From JOPF133 sp052144935 (lineage in GTDB: Bacteria > Acidobacteriota > Terriglobia > Bryobacterales > Bryobacteraceae), in contig JBKQPR010000035.1 in the NCBI GenBank assembly GCA_052144935.1, forward strand, positions 1-44,845: a stretch of DNA of 44,845 nt, in the 5' to 3' direction. How positions within the stretch are numbered: the stretch's first letter is position 1; every line of letters starts with the position of its first letter. A model generated the notes under the pieces. That model saw only the letters and a program-made list of their open reading frames with translations. It was not told where the DNA came from and searched no databases. This document shows positions 22,430 to 34,200 of the stretch, piece by piece. Position numbers and translations under genes: made by a program.

Positions 22430-23190
22430 TGCAAGGAATGCTCCAGGCAGGCCCGGAAGGCTGGCCCGGAGGCGCCACACACCTCGGTTTCAAACATGCG
22501 ATCCCACGAGCGGCGCAAGGCGCTTTCCGCGCCGCCGCTCTCATGCGCGCATGGAGAAGGGGATCCCTCACGATCTCCAGCACGCATGCAGTGAAGGCCC
22601 CCCGGCCGGCCGCCACGAATCCCGTGACGCCCGATTCCACCAGGTACTTGGGACCGCCCGCTGCCGTTACCACTGCCGGCACGCCGCTGGCCAGCGCTTC
22701 CAGCACCACGTTGCCGAACGTGCCGGTTTCCGAGGGGAAGGCGAAGAAATCCTCCGCATAGGCGCGCGCCAGCGCTTCGCCGCGCAAACTCCGGGCATCG
22801 CGGCATTGCGAAGCTGGGCGCGCCGCCAAGCCGCTTCGCTGCGGTCTTCGGCAATCGAAAGCTGAAAGGGCGGCGCCCCGGCCGCCAGCACGCCGCGCGC
22901 CATTTCCGCGAGGAACCGCACGTTCTTCTCCGGCGTCAACCGGCCCACGAACCCGATCGTAAAGGGGCTGCCCGCGCGCTCGCGCCGCGCGAGCGTGAAC
23001 ATCTCCGTGTCGATGCCGCGGGTCATGGGAAAGCACGGCTTGCCCGAGTAGGACTGGATCGATTGACCGCAGTTCCTGGTTGGGCGCCAGGGTCACCCGC
23101 GCCCGTCCGAAGAACCACCGCACGCGGCGGAGGATAAAGCGCTCGGCCGCCCGCTTGTGCGGCGCGCCTCCACGCGCCGGGAAGGAATCC
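22430..23190 (-). pseudogene. Frameshifted family-4 glycosyltransferase
   Basis: Pieces of one group-1 (GT4) glycosyltransferase occur in order on the minus strand but in shifting frames. They are RRVRWFFGRARVTLAPNQEL (about 23130-23070), then TRGIDTEMFTLARR and FTIGFVGRLTPEKNVRFLAE (about 23025-22910). Next come ETGTFGNVVLEALASGVPAV and GGPKYLVESGVTGFVAA (about 22735-22600). The last piece is SWDRMFETEV (about 22515). The nucleotide-sugar-binding E-x7-E region is represented by the GNVVLEALASG piece. At least three frame changes exclude a functional enzyme unless they are sequencing errors. The donor-binding C-terminal domain is best preserved. Confidence 0.8.
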
Positions 23191-23279
23191 CAGCCGCGCC
23201 CGCGATCAGCCCGAAGACTTCGAGCCTCTGCCCTTCCAGGACGAGAGATCCACCGATCTCCGCCGCCGGGATTATGCGA

Positions 23280-23819
23280 CAGTACTAGGCTTGGCCTTTT
23301 CTGCGCTTGTCTTGCGGCGTATTCTCCGCCTTCCAAACGGTCGGGATCTGCCATCCGGTTCGACGCCTCGGGGTCGGACGGCCGGGAAGCCATTTTACCT
23401 GCCACGTCGCCGGAGTGGTCTGCGGCGCGGCCCGCCACGAACCCGTCCGACGGTCCTGCATAGAAGATGGATCCGGCAGACGATCAGCCTTTTTTTCAAT
23501 CGGATACGGATCAATATGGGCCTTCGGCCGGCTCACTCGATCACTGCGTATCGCATCCGCAACTCCACCTCCGGTTACCGCACCACTACGAAAAGTGGGC
23601 GGGGCCTATCCATTTGGCGCCCCTACGGTGGGGTACGGTCCGGTATAGGCCTTACCCGGCATACGACGTACCATATCCCCTCATCTGTGGGCATTAAGAA
23701 ATAAACCATTTGTAAAACTAAGGTAAATTTCTACCCACAAAAGTGTTGCATACAATAATTTGCAATGATAAACTCTGTGCAAGGGTGGAGAAGACAAAGC
23801 CGCCCCGACTTGGCCGCTG
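23280..23819. other. Intergenic region without a recognised gene
   Basis: Short frames on both strands exist here, but none shows a motif, a ribosome binding site or a coding pattern like that of its neighbours. From about 23700 the sequence becomes AT-rich and holds the likely promoter of the gene at 23820. Confidence 0.4.
23746..23774 (+). promoter_or_regulatory. Likely promoter of the 144-residue membrane protein gene
   Basis: TTGCAT (23746-23751) and TAAACT (23769-23774) are separated by 17 bases in an unusually AT-rich stretch, about 45 bases before the ATG at 23820. Confidence 0.4.
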
Positions 23820-24254
23820 ATGATAACGAGCGTATTAATTATCGCGTTCTCAATAATTCTGCTGATTTATTGGTTCCGGTATTGCTGCATTCTGTTGATC
23901 CGGACGCATGCTGAGCAACAGATGGCGGCTGCTCCCGCCTGCGATGCGCAATTCAGCTTTAACCATGTCCGGGAACGTCTGCGTACCGAATCTGAGTTGG
24001 ATGCCCTACGCCGTTCTCTGGATCGGGACTACGCTCTCTTTGCCTATCTTCTCGAGCACGCCGTTGGTCTGGGAGCCACTTCGCTCGAAGACCGCCTCCT
24101 GGTGCTCGATTACAAGGTGATGCAGTGGTGGTACCGCTTGACTAAAACCGCGGCTCCCGAGCAAGCCCGTCGCGCGCTGGACGAGATGGCTACCGTACTT
24201 GGTCTCCTCGTCGGCAAGATGGGTGAACGCGCGGTGGCGCAGAGCCAAGCTTAG
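23820..24254 (+). CDS. Single-pass membrane protein, unknown function
   Basis: The 144-residue product has one N-terminal transmembrane segment (about 4-27, VLIIAFSIILLIYWFRYCCI) and a cytoplasmic helical domain. The helices include VRERLRTESELDALRRSLDR and EDRLLVLDYKVMQWWYRLTK. The composition suits an all-alpha bundle. No family is recognised. It precedes the moxR operon by about 105 bases, but moxR appears to have its own promoter. Confidence 0.7.
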   Translation: MITSVLIIAFSIILLIYWFRYCCILLIRTHAEQQMAAAPACDAQFSFNHVRERLRTESELDALRRSLDRDYALFAYLLEHAVGLGATSLEDRLLVLDYKVMQWWYRLTKTAAPEQARRALDEMATVLGLLVGKMGERAVAQSQA

Positions 24255-24345
24255 AATCGCCGTCGCACTCCGCCAGGTTGCCGAAACCGCGGTGAAATCG
24301 TACCGTTTCCTCTACCGTTCCGCGCTTTCGGCTCTCCGCCTGCTC

Positions 24346-24351
24346 TACAAT
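24346..24351 (+). promoter_or_regulatory. -10 box of the moxR operon, probably leaderless
   Basis: TACAAT ends seven bases before the GTG at 24359, so transcription should begin at or within a base or two of the start codon. No Shine-Dalgarno sequence is present. Confidence 0.5.
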
Positions 24352-24358
24352 GTAAAAC

Positions 24359-25354
<996 letters not shown>

Positions 25355-25361
25355 GTCCCTT

Positions 25362-26246
25362 ATGGCGCCCGCCCCTCTGCTCGACCGCGAGTTTCTGGAG
25401 AAACTCGAACGCCTCACGATTCAATGGCAGAAGTCCTTCGCCGGGCTGGTCGGCGGCCATAACCTGTCGCGCTTCGCCGGCTCCGGGCTGGAGTTTCTCG
25501 ACCACCGCAATTTTCACCATGGCGACGATCTCCGCGCCGTCAACTGGCGCGCCTATCTGCGCCTGGAAAAGCTCTTCCTGAAAATGTTTCAGATCGAGCC
25601 GCGCGTGCCCGTCCGCTTGCTGGTGGATATCAGCGAATCCATGGCGGCGCCCCACCCGCAGAAGTTCGAATACGCCCGCAAGCTGGCCGCCGCGCTCTGT
25701 TACGTGGGCCTGGTGCGGCTGGACAGCATCGAGGTGCACCCCTTTTCCAACCGCCTGGCGCAGCGCATTTTCGCCACTGGCGGAAGGCACCGCTTCCCCG
25801 GCGTGATGGACAAGATTGCCGCCTGGGAGTTGCAGGGGTCCACCGATTACCTGGCGGCCATCCGCGAATTCATCGGAACCTATTCGCAGCGCGGCCTGGT
25901 GATTATCATCTCCGATTTCCTCGACGATCGCGGCTGCGACCGGGCCCTCCAATACCTGATCGATTTCGGTCACGAATTGATGTTGCTGCAAGTCTGGGCC
26001 GACGAAGATCGCGTTCCGCCCTGGACCGGCGAGCTGGACCTTCGCGACGCCGAAACCGGCGCCGCCCTGCGCCTGGATTTCGACGACGTCGCCCGCCAGC
26101 GTTACACCCGTGCCTTCGACGAGTACGCTTCCCAAATACAAGCCATGGCTTTTCGGAGCGGCGGCCGGTATGCCGGAGTCGCCACGTCGCAACCGATCGA
26201 AGACCTGATCTTCGGGGACTTGATCCGCGCGCAGGGGATTGCGTAA
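25362..26246 (+). CDS. DUF58 domain protein (vWA-like), MoxR partner
   Basis: The 294-residue product carries the DUF58 core at about 40-75 (FLDHRNFHHGDDLRAVNWRA). A vWA-like fold follows, starting RLLVDISESMA near 84, where the DxSxS metal site is present as DISES. An acidic strand VIIISDFLDDRG lies near 187. DUF58 proteins co-occur with MoxR ATPases and are thought to be assembled or activated by them. The stop codon overlaps the next ATG by one base (TAATG), which implies translational coupling. No membrane segment is present, unlike many DUF58 proteins. Confidence 0.9.
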   Translation: MAPAPLLDREFLEKLERLTIQWQKSFAGLVGGHNLSRFAGSGLEFLDHRNFHHGDDLRAVNWRAYLRLEKLFLKMFQIEPRVPVRLLVDISESMAAPHPQKFEYARKLAAALCYVGLVRLDSIEVHPFSNRLAQRIFATGGRHRFPGVMDKIAAWELQGSTDYLAAIREFIGTYSQRGLVIIISDFLDDRGCDRALQYLIDFGHELMLLQVWADEDRVPPWTGELDLRDAETGAALRLDFDDVARQRYTRAFDEYASQIQAMAFRSGGRYAGVATSQPIEDLIFGDLIRAQGIA

Positions 26247-28189
26247 TGTATCTTCTGAATCTTTCCTTTTTGCAATTCCTGGCGGTCTTCGGCTCCATCT
26301 CGGCGTTTGCGGTGGCGCTTTATCTCCTGGATCGCTCGCGCCGCCGGCAGGTGGTTTCGACGCTGCGCTTTTGGGTCGCGGCGGAGCAGCCCGCCGCCGC
26401 CGCCCATCGGCGGCACATTCAGCAGCCGTGGTCGCTGGTGCTGCAACTAGTCAGCATGGCGCTGCTGGTGCTGGCCATCGCGCAATTGCGTTGGGGCGCC
26501 CCTGGCCAGGCCGGCCGCGACCATGTCCTGGTGCTCGACACTTCCGCCTGGATGGCGGCCCGCTCCGGCAACCGCACGCTGATGGATCTGGCGCGCGACC
26601 GCGCCCGCCGCTATCTGCGTGCGCTGCCCGCCCGCGACCGCGTGATGCTGGTCCGCGCCGATGCCTTGGCCACCCCGGCCACGGCTTTCGAACCCGACCG
26701 CCGCAAGCTCGAAGCCGCCATCCAAGCCTCCCAACCCGGAGCTACCGCGCTCAATCTGGACCAGGCCCTGGCCTTCGCGCGCCACATTCAATCGCAGGCC
26801 GGCGGGGCGTCCCATGGGCCCGCCGGCGAGATTGCTTTCATCGGGACCGGCCGCACGGCGGAGCACGAGGCCGCCGCCCCGCCGCCCCCGCGCAATTTGC
26901 GCGTGCTGCTGGTGCCGGACCAGATCGAAAATTGCGGTCTCCGCAAGATCGGCATGCGGCGCTCGGCGGCCGACCCCGGCCTGTGGGAGATCTACGTTTC
27001 CGCGCGCAATTACGGAACCCAGCCGCGCAACGTCACGCTGGCGATCGATTTCGGCCCAGGGGGCAGCGCCGGCCGCGTGGCCGCGGGAACCCAGCGCCTC
27101 ACCCTCCCGCCGGGCGCCGAAAAGGAGGCCAGCTTCGAATACCGCACCGACGCGGCCGGGATCCTGGGCGTCACTCTTTCGCCGCACGACGCTTTTCCCG
27201 CGGATGACCGAGCCGAACTCGAGCTTCCCGCGCAACCCAGGCTGGCCGTGACCGTCTACTCCGCCGAACCCGACCTGCTCAAGCCCCTGCTCGCCGCCAC
27301 TCCGCGGGTGGCCGCCGTCTACCGCAAGCCCGCCGAGTATCGCAACAACGATGCCGGCCTGGTGATTCTCGACCGCTTCGTTCCGCCCCAAAGGCCGGCC
27401 GCCGATTCCCTCTGGATCGACCCACCCGCCGCGGGATCGCCCATTCCCGTGCACCGGGTTGTGGAGCAGGCCCCCTTCGCCGGTTGGGACAGCGCCCATC
27501 CGGCCGCCGCCGGTCTGCGCACCAAGGATTTCAAGCTCGATCGCGCCACCGTCTTCGAACCGGCCCCGGAGGACGGCCGCATCGGCGAAGTGGACGCCGG
27601 CCCGGTGATTGTCGCGCGCCCGGGCCATCCCAAGATCGTCGTCTTCGGGTTCCACCCGGCGCTCTCCGCCCTGCGCTATGAGCTGGCCGCCCCGCTGCTC
27701 TTCGCTAACCTCTTGCGCTGGTTCTCGCCGGAGATCTTCCGCCGCTGGGAGATCTCGGGAGGCAGCGTCGGTTCGGTCAAGCTGGAGATGGACCAGGAGA
27801 CGCCGCCCAAAGACGTGCGCGTGACCGCTCAAGACGGCTCGCCCGTGCCCTTCACCGTCCGCGACCGCACGCTCGACTTTTTCGCCGGCGTCCCCGGCCC
27901 GGTGCGGGTGGTAGCGGCCGACCGCGAGTATATCTACTCGCTCACCCTGCCCGAAATCGGAGATGCGCGTTGGGAACCGCCCGCCGATGCCCTCAAAACC
28001 ATCCCCCACTTCTCGCTGGCCATCGATACCGTCACCGACCTGTGGCGCTGGCTGGCGCTGGCCGGTGGAGCGGGCCTCCTGGCCGAGTGGATTCTGTTCG
28101 GCCATTTCCGGCGCTTCCGCCAGTCCCGCGTGCTGCGCCCGGTGCTGCTGCGGTCGAAGGCCTCCGACCCCGAGGAGGTGCGGCGATGA
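26246..28189 (+). CDS. BatA/vWA-type membrane protein
   Basis: The 647-residue product has an N-terminal BatA-like region: a membrane segment at about 6-27, a basic linker and a second segment at 62-80. A vWA-like domain follows, starting HVLVLDTSAWMAARSG, where the MIDAS is degenerate (DTSAW rather than DxSxS). The rest is a large periplasmic-type beta-rich part and a final membrane segment near 595-615 (WRWLALAGGAGLLAEWILF). It is the third gene of the moxR operon. A 25-bp perfect hairpin separates it from the fourth. It probably acts at the inner membrane with the next gene's product. Confidence 0.82.
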   Translation: MYLLNLSFLQFLAVFGSISAFAVALYLLDRSRRRQVVSTLRFWVAAEQPAAAAHRRHIQQPWSLVLQLVSMALLVLAIAQLRWGAPGQAGRDHVLVLDTSAWMAARSGNRTLMDLARDRARRYLRALPARDRVMLVRADALATPATAFEPDRRKLEAAIQASQPGATALNLDQALAFARHIQSQAGGASHGPAGEIAFIGTGRTAEHEAAAPPPPRNLRVLLVPDQIENCGLRKIGMRRSAADPGLWEIYVSARNYGTQPRNVTLAIDFGPGGSAGRVAAGTQRLTLPPGAEKEASFEYRTDAAGILGVTLSPHDAFPADDRAELELPAQPRLAVTVYSAEPDLLKPLLAATPRVAAVYRKPAEYRNNDAGLVILDRFVPPQRPAADSLWIDPPAAGSPIPVHRVVEQAPFAGWDSAHPAAAGLRTKDFKLDRATVFEPAPEDGRIGEVDAGPVIVARPGHPKIVVFGFHPALSALRYELAAPLLFANLLRWFSPEIFRRWEISGGSVGSVKLEMDQETPPKDVRVTAQDGSPVPFTVRDRTLDFFAGVPGPVRVVAADREYIYSLTLPEIGDARWEPPADALKTIPHFSLAIDTVTDLWRWLALAGGAGLLAEWILFGHFRRFRQSRVLRPVLLRSKASDPEEVRR

Positions 28190-28194
28190 GGCGT

Positions 28195-28323
28195 GGCAGT
28201 GTATTCACCGCAGAGGCGCAGAGAACGCAGAGAAAGCGCGGAGAAAAACTAAGAAAATCCTTTTTATGTGTGTTCTCTGCGCTTCCTCCGCGCCCTCCGC
28301 GCCTCTGCGGTGAATACACTGCC
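28195..28323. repeat. Inverted-repeat element inside the moxR operon
   Basis: Perfect 25-base arms at 28195-28219 and 28299-28323 (built on TTCACCGCAGAGGCGC) continue imperfectly inward to an AT-rich loop near 28246-28272. It begins five bases after the stop of the third gene and ends 15 bases before the ATG of the fourth. Its arm words differ from the CGCAAAGCCGC elements, but the architecture is the same. Confidence 0.92.
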
Positions 28324-28337
28324 TCCCGGGAGGCCCC

Positions 28338-30884
28338 ATGACCTTCCAACACCCCCTCGCCCTACTCCTTCTCCTGCTCCCCACCGCCTGGGCCGCGTGG
28401 GAATGGCGCACTTCCGCCCGCCGCTTGAATCTGCTGCTGAAAGCGGGCGCCCTGGCCGCCATCCTGCTGGCCTTGGCCGAGCCGCGCATGAGCGTCTACC
28501 AGAGCAAGATGGCGGTGGCCCTGCTGGCCGACACCTCGGCCAGCGTTTCGACCGGGGACTTGCGCGCCGAATCGGCCTTCGCCGATAAGCTGGAGCGGGC
28601 CCGCGGCCGCCACTGGACCCGCGTGATTCCTTTCGCCCGCGCCACCCGCACCGCCGCACGCGAAGAGCGCCCCAAGGACGGCTGGCAGTTGCGCCACACC
28701 GCCGCGCCCGGAAGCCACGGCACCAATCTGGAAGCCGCCCTGCGCGACGGCGCCGCGTCCCTGCCCGCCGGCATGGTGCCGCGCCTGGTGTTGCTCTCCG
28801 ACGGCAACGAGAACCTGGGCAGCGCCGCGCGCGCCATCTGGCAGGCGCAACAGCTTGGAGTGCCCGTCGATACGGTGCCCCTGGCCGGCCGTCCCAAGCC
28901 CAACCTGGTGCTGGAATCGGTGGCCGTTCCCGGCGAAGTGTTCAGCGGAGAGCGCTTCCCCATCGAAATCACCCTGGAATCGCCGCGCTCCGCGGCGGCT
29001 TCCGTGGAAATGACCGCCGAGGGCAAGACCATCGGCGCCAGCCGGGTGCAACTCGTCTCCGGCGCCAACCACCTGCGCTTGCAGGCCAACCTCAACTCGG
29101 TGGGCGCCATCGCCCTGGCGGGAAAAATCTCGGCGGGCGATCTCGGGGAAGCCCGTTTTGAGGACGCCGTTACCCTGCGCCAGCCGCGCGTGCTGCTGGT
29201 CTCGCACGATCCGCCCGCGAGCGAGGAGCATCTGGTCCACGCGCTGGAGGCCAATCAGTTCCAGGTCGGCCGCGCCTCGGGCGGCATCCCCGACAAAATC
29301 GACGGCTTCCAGCTTATCGTGATCAACAACTGGGACATGGAATCGATTCCCGCCGCGCGCAAGGAGGCTCTCGAGGACTTCGTCAAGAAGGGCGGCGGGA
29401 TCGCCTGGATCGCCGGCGAGCACAACGTCTATGTGGACAAGAGGGGCCAGGAAGACGACCCGCTGGAACGCACTTTGCCCGCCAAGATCGCGCCGCCCCG
29501 CTCGCCCGAGGGCACTGCCGTCATCCTGATCATCGACAAATCCTCTTCCATGGAGGGCCGCAAAATCGAGCTGGCGCGCCTCGCCGCCATCGGCGTGGTG
29601 GAGAACCTGCGCCCCATCGACACCGTGGGCGTCCTGATCTTCGACAACTCGTTTCAGTGGGCCGTGCCCATTCGCCGCGCCGACGACCGCGCCGCTATCA
29701 AGAAGCTGATCTCCGGCATCACCCCCGATGGCGGCACGCAGATCGCTCCCGCGCTCACCGAAGCCTATCAGCGCATCCTGCCGCAGAGCGCCGTCTATAA
29801 GCACATCGTGCTGCTCACCGACGGCATCTCCGAAGAGGGCGACAGCATGACGCTGACGCGCGAAGCCCTGGCCAACCACGTGACCATCTCCACTGTCGGG
29901 CTGGGCCAGGATGTCAACCGCGCGTTTCTGGAAAAAGTGGCCCTCTCGGCGCAGGGTAAAGCGTACTTCCTCAACGACCCCCAGGGCCTGGAGCAGATCC
30001 TGCTGCGCGACGTGGAAGAGCACACCGGCAACACCGCCGTGGAAAAGAACATCCAGCCGCGCGTGCTCAAGCAGGCCGAAATCCTGGAAGGCGTGGGCAT
30101 GGAGAACGCGCCCGCCTTGCGCGGCTACGTGCGCTTTCAGCCGCGCCCCACCGCCGACGTCATCCTGGAAGCCGACCGCGGCGATCCCTTGCTGGTGCGC
30201 TGGCAGTACGGCTTGGGCCGCGCGGCCGTGTTCACCTCCGACGCCAAGAACCGCTGGGCCGTCAACTGGGTGGACTGGCCCGGTTTCGACCGCCTGTGGG
30301 CCAACCTCTTCCGCGACCTGCTGCCGCACGCTCCCGAAAGCGAGACCAGCGCCGATTTCGACCGCGCCGCGAACGAGCTGGTGGTGGACTACCGCCTCTC
30401 GCACAACGTGCCCGAGCCGGAGAAGATCCCCGATGTCTACGCCTTCGGGCCGAACGGCTTCCAGGCCCCTCTGCAAGTGGCCAAAGTGGCCGCCGGCCAC
30501 TACCGCGGCCGTCTGGCCATCGGCCAGAACCAAGGCCTGTTCCGTGTCCGCCCGCTGGCCGATTCGCCGGCGTTTCCCGAAGTCGGCTTCTACCGGCAGG
30601 AAGACGAGATGCTGGAGTACGGCAACAACCAGGCGCTCCTGCGCCAGATCGCCGCGGCCACCGGAGGCCATTTCAACCCCACTCCCAAGGCGGCATTCGA
30701 CAACGGAGGCCGCAGCATCCAAACCGTAATGGACCTATGGCCCGGCCTGCTGGCCCTGGCGATCCTGCTGAACCTGGCCGAGCTGGTGCTGCGGAAGTGG
30801 AAGGGGATCCTGGAGGCGCTGCACCTGAAAAAAGCGGCGCCGCGGCCGGCGGCGGGGCCTGTGGTGGCGCCCCAGACGAGCTGA
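28338..30884 (+). CDS. Membrane protein with two vWA domains and a glutamine-amidotransferase-like domain
   Basis: The 848-residue product starts with two membrane segments (about 5-20 and 36-48). Then comes a vWA domain with a full MIDAS (Asp65-Thr-Ser67-Ala-Ser69), and LVLLSDGNENLG near 155. Next is a class-I glutamine-amidotransferase-like region at about 285-375 (RVLLVSHDPPAS, GFQLIVINNWD, FVKKGGGIAWIAG). A second vWA domain has a MIDAS at Asp400-x-Ser402-x-Ser404. A final membrane segment lies at about 800-822. Such proteins are periplasmically exposed and accompany MoxR/DUF58. Its exact job is unknown. It closes the operon, after the hairpin element, so its expression may be tuned by that structure. 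Confidence 0.85.
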   Translation: MTFQHPLALLLLLLPTAWAAWEWRTSARRLNLLLKAGALAAILLALAEPRMSVYQSKMAVALLADTSASVSTGDLRAESAFADKLERARGRHWTRVIPFARATRTAAREERPKDGWQLRHTAAPGSHGTNLEAALRDGAASLPAGMVPRLVLLSDGNENLGSAARAIWQAQQLGVPVDTVPLAGRPKPNLVLESVAVPGEVFSGERFPIEITLESPRSAAASVEMTAEGKTIGASRVQLVSGANHLRLQANLNSVGAIALAGKISAGDLGEARFEDAVTLRQPRVLLVSHDPPASEEHLVHALEANQFQVGRASGGIPDKIDGFQLIVINNWDMESIPAARKEALEDFVKKGGGIAWIAGEHNVYVDKRGQEDDPLERTLPAKIAPPRSPEGTAVILIIDKSSSMEGRKIELARLAAIGVVENLRPIDTVGVLIFDNSFQWAVPIRRADDRAAIKKLISGITPDGGTQIAPALTEAYQRILPQSAVYKHIVLLTDGISEEGDSMTLTREALANHVTISTVGLGQDVNRAFLEKVALSAQGKAYFLNDPQGLEQILLRDVEEHTGNTAVEKNIQPRVLKQAEILEGVGMENAPALRGYVRFQPRPTADVILEADRGDPLLVRWQYGLGRAAVFTSDAKNRWAVNWVDWPGFDRLWANLFRDLLPHAPESETSADFDRAANELVVDYRLSHNVPEPEKIPDVYAFGPNGFQAPLQVAKVAAGHYRGRLAIGQNQGLFRVRPLADSPAFPEVGFYRQEDEMLEYGNNQALLRQIAAATGGHFNPTPKAAFDNGGRSIQTVMDLWPGLLALAILLNLAELVLRKWKGILEALHLKKAAPRPAAGPVVAPQTS

Positions 30885-31205
30885 GCCGCTGCCGGGGCCG
30901 CGCGGGTCGAAAAACCCAAAGGAACGCCGCCGGCGCGAGCGGACTTCCTCTCGCGGCATGACCCTGCCGGGCGGGCCCTGGGCTTCTCAGCACGTTCTCT
31001 CCGGCGCCTCGTCTCACCGGCAAGAACCTCCGCTGTCAATGACTTGCGGCAAGGGATCTCTCCGGTCAGGCTGAGCGTAGGCGGTCCCGTTTGGTCCTGT
31101 CCATAGATTTCGCAATCCTGCTCTAAAGAATTCTCCGCATACAGCCGATACGGTTTACGTACCCAGGCACTGAGCGTGGGTAAAAATAAGGAGAAAATCA
31201 GCCGT
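30885..31205. other. 321-base gap before the giant secreted protein
   Basis: No gene is recognisable. The only notable signal is AAGGAG at 31188-31193, twelve bases before the ATG at 31206. No confident promoter or terminator is seen. Confidence 0.4.
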
Positions 31206-34200
31206 ATGTCTCGAATTCCTTTTACAAAGGCGCTCCTTGTGGTGCTCGCGCTGGCCATCTGCACGGGTACTCTGCAAGCAGCGGCGACAATCGCAGCCAG
31301 CCCCACTTCGATCACGCTCCACTGCGATGTGGGCGTTGGGCCAACCGCGGCGCCCATTGGAATTACACTGTTGTCGGCAGGCGCCGCCGAAAACGTAACG
31401 GCGTCGTCTTCATCGGCGGCCGTGGTGCTTCCCAACCCAGCCACCCTCAGCGTCGCCTCGACCAGTGTGGCCACGAGCTTCAGCTTCACCATGGCTTCCG
31501 CCTGCGCGGGCGCCACCAATAACCAACAAGTAACGCTTACGTTCACTCCAGCGGGTGGCACGGCGCTCACCGTGACGGCAACCCTGGCCGTTACCCAACC
31601 GACCATCGCAGCGAGCCAAAGCACGATGACGCTTAACTGCGACACGGTGCTCGGGCCTGCGCCCGCTGTGTCGATTGGCATTACACAAGTTACCTCGGGC
31701 GCCGCTATCCCCATAAACGTGGCGGCCCCAGCGGGCTTAACGGGCGCAAACGGCCCTCTGGTGATTCCCACCACCACCGGCTCCATCAACTCGACCACCG
31801 TGGCCATCCCGTTCACCTTCCAACTGGCTCCCGGCTGCAAGAATTTCATCCCCGCGGGGATCCAAGGCTCCACTCCCACGCCCACATCGGTGGCGATTAC
31901 GTTCATTCCAACGGCCGGTACGGGCGGTGTCACCGTGACCGCGACCCTGGTGGTGACCAATTCCGCGTCCGCGCTGGCGCCTTCGCCCAGCGCGGTCACG
32001 ATCACTTGCACCAAGAGCGGAGCGAGCTACACGAATCTCACCTCGCAAACCGTCAACGTCACGTCCGCGGCCAACCTTGGCACGCCCTTCACCGTGGCGA
32101 CTACGCGGTCCGATTATCCCGCCTGGCTCTCGGTGTCGGCAGGCGGCACGGCCTCCACCACAGCGGTTGCGCTGACGGTGCAACCCATCGCCGGTTGCGG
32201 CGGTTTGGGCGTGGGATCCACCGTCTATCAGGTTCATCTGTTGAATGCGCCGGCGCCGGACAAAATCTTCACGGTCACGATCCAGATCGGCGCCACCTCC
32301 ACGTTAGTGCCGAACCCGACTTCGATCTCGCTTTCCTACCAAACCACCACGGGCACCCCCGTCTACACCTCGCATAGCTCTACCATCGGCGAGACTTCGC
32401 CCGCGGTGTTCTTCCAAGTGGATCAAACCACGATCCCAGTCTGGCTCACGGTGGGCACACTCACGGGGACCACTTCGGCGCCCGTGCCCATCAGTTTCAC
32501 GCCGAACGCCGCGGTGCAAACCCTGGCCCTGGGCAACTACAGCGCCGGCGTTCACCTCAAGGTCTCGGGCCAACTGGACTGTGTGATACCGGTCGCCCTC
32601 CAGGTGGAGAACCCGGCTTCATCGCTGGCGGCTGCCGAAGGGAATGCGCAAAGCAAAAACTGGACCATCGGGACAGCCCTTCCGACGTTCCTGATCACCC
32701 CGGTTTCCACCGACTCGCCGATCGCGTACACGGTCGCCCAAGGCAGCGCCACCGGGACCCCATTGAACCCGATGACGCTCAGTGCGTCCCAGGGGGTGGC
32801 CTATAGCTTCGGCAGCAGCCCGATCACAGTGTCGTTCTCCCAATCGACCTTCGGCGCAGTGACGCCGAGCACTGCGAGTCTGACCGGGTCGGTGGTCTTC
32901 ACTTACGGCTCCGGTTCGACTTACACCGTCAACCTGACGGTAGTCATCAAGTCGCCGGGCGCCTCGATCAGCGCCCTCTCGCCTTCCACCGTGCCAACCG
33001 CCACGACCGGAGGCTTCACGGTGAGCATCGGCGGTTCCGGATTTGTCACCGGCAGTTCGTTGATCGCCACCAACGCCGGGTTGGTCGTCAACGGCCTCAT
33101 CATCTCGGATGTCAATGTTGTGCCAACCGTGATCGACTCCACCAGCATCGTACTGGCGTTTACCGTGCCGGCAGCGGGCACGGACCCGTACCTGACGCTG
33201 TCCAGCGCGGGTTCGTTGATCATCGGCGTTTGCAATCCCGGCGGCGCCACCTGCTCCACTCCCACGTCAACCGCCACCCTCACCATCGGCATCAATCCGA
33301 TCGTGCAGGCGGTCACCAGCGCCTCCTCGTACGCCGAGATGGCCGCGCCCGCCTTGCTGACCGTGGCGCCCTACGATATCCTCAGCATCTTCGGGACGAA
33401 CTTCTGCATCTCCAGCGGCACGGGCTGCACCGGCTCAAGCGCGACCCTGTACGGAACCATGGACCCGGTCACGCTTCGCTTTCTGGCCACTCTCAGTCCC
33501 GACGGCGGGGTGCGAAACTTGAGCGTGGCGTTCCAGACCCACACCAGTTCTCCGGTCCTGATCGGGAATGCCCCGCTGCTGTTCGCCAGCAACAACCAGA
33601 TCAACCTGCTGGCTCCGGATGCGCTCAAAGCCTACATCGGCAACGCAGTCGACATCGTCGTGAGCTTCGGTGCGCTCCACGGTTCCCCCTTCACGGTAAA
33701 CGTTGGGCATACCGACCCGGGCATTTTCACCCTCTCTGGCGATGGCGTGGGCGACGCCGCGGCGGAAACGTCGACCTATGCCATCATCGGCGAAAGTAAC
33801 CCGGCCGTCATGATGAGCACCGCGGCCGACGCGCCGCAAATCACGCTCTACGTTACCGGCCTGGGCAGGCCCGACAGCACCACCGGAACGGCGATCGCGC
33901 AATACGGCGTTACGTGCATGGCAACGGACGACTACTGGGCCAACGTCAACGCCGGCAGCGGGGTTGCCGTGCCCCTGACATCGAACGACGGCCTCGTGCT
34001 TCAGAGCGCCTATTTCGATGCCGCCAATATTCAGCCGTGCGTGACGCCCTCGGGCACCGACGCTCCCACGGTTACGATTGGAAACGTGGCGGGCACGGTG
34101 AAGTACGCCGGCTGGGTATCCGGCGCCATTGCCGGGCTGTATCAGATTAATGTGCTGCTCCCGGCCAGCACCGGTTCTTTCGTCGATGCGGCGGGCGACG

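Noticed and set aside
23467..23697. 76-codon plus-strand frame between the glycosyltransferase remnant and the membrane protein gene.
   Set aside because: His/Pro/Tyr-rich composition with no start signal or family; likely chance.
28362..30722. A 786-codon open frame antisense to the double-vWA gene.
   Set aside because: It is a shadow of a GC-rich coding sequence: Gly/His/Gln/Val-rich composition, no motifs and no ribosome binding site. The sense strand has clear vWA motifs.
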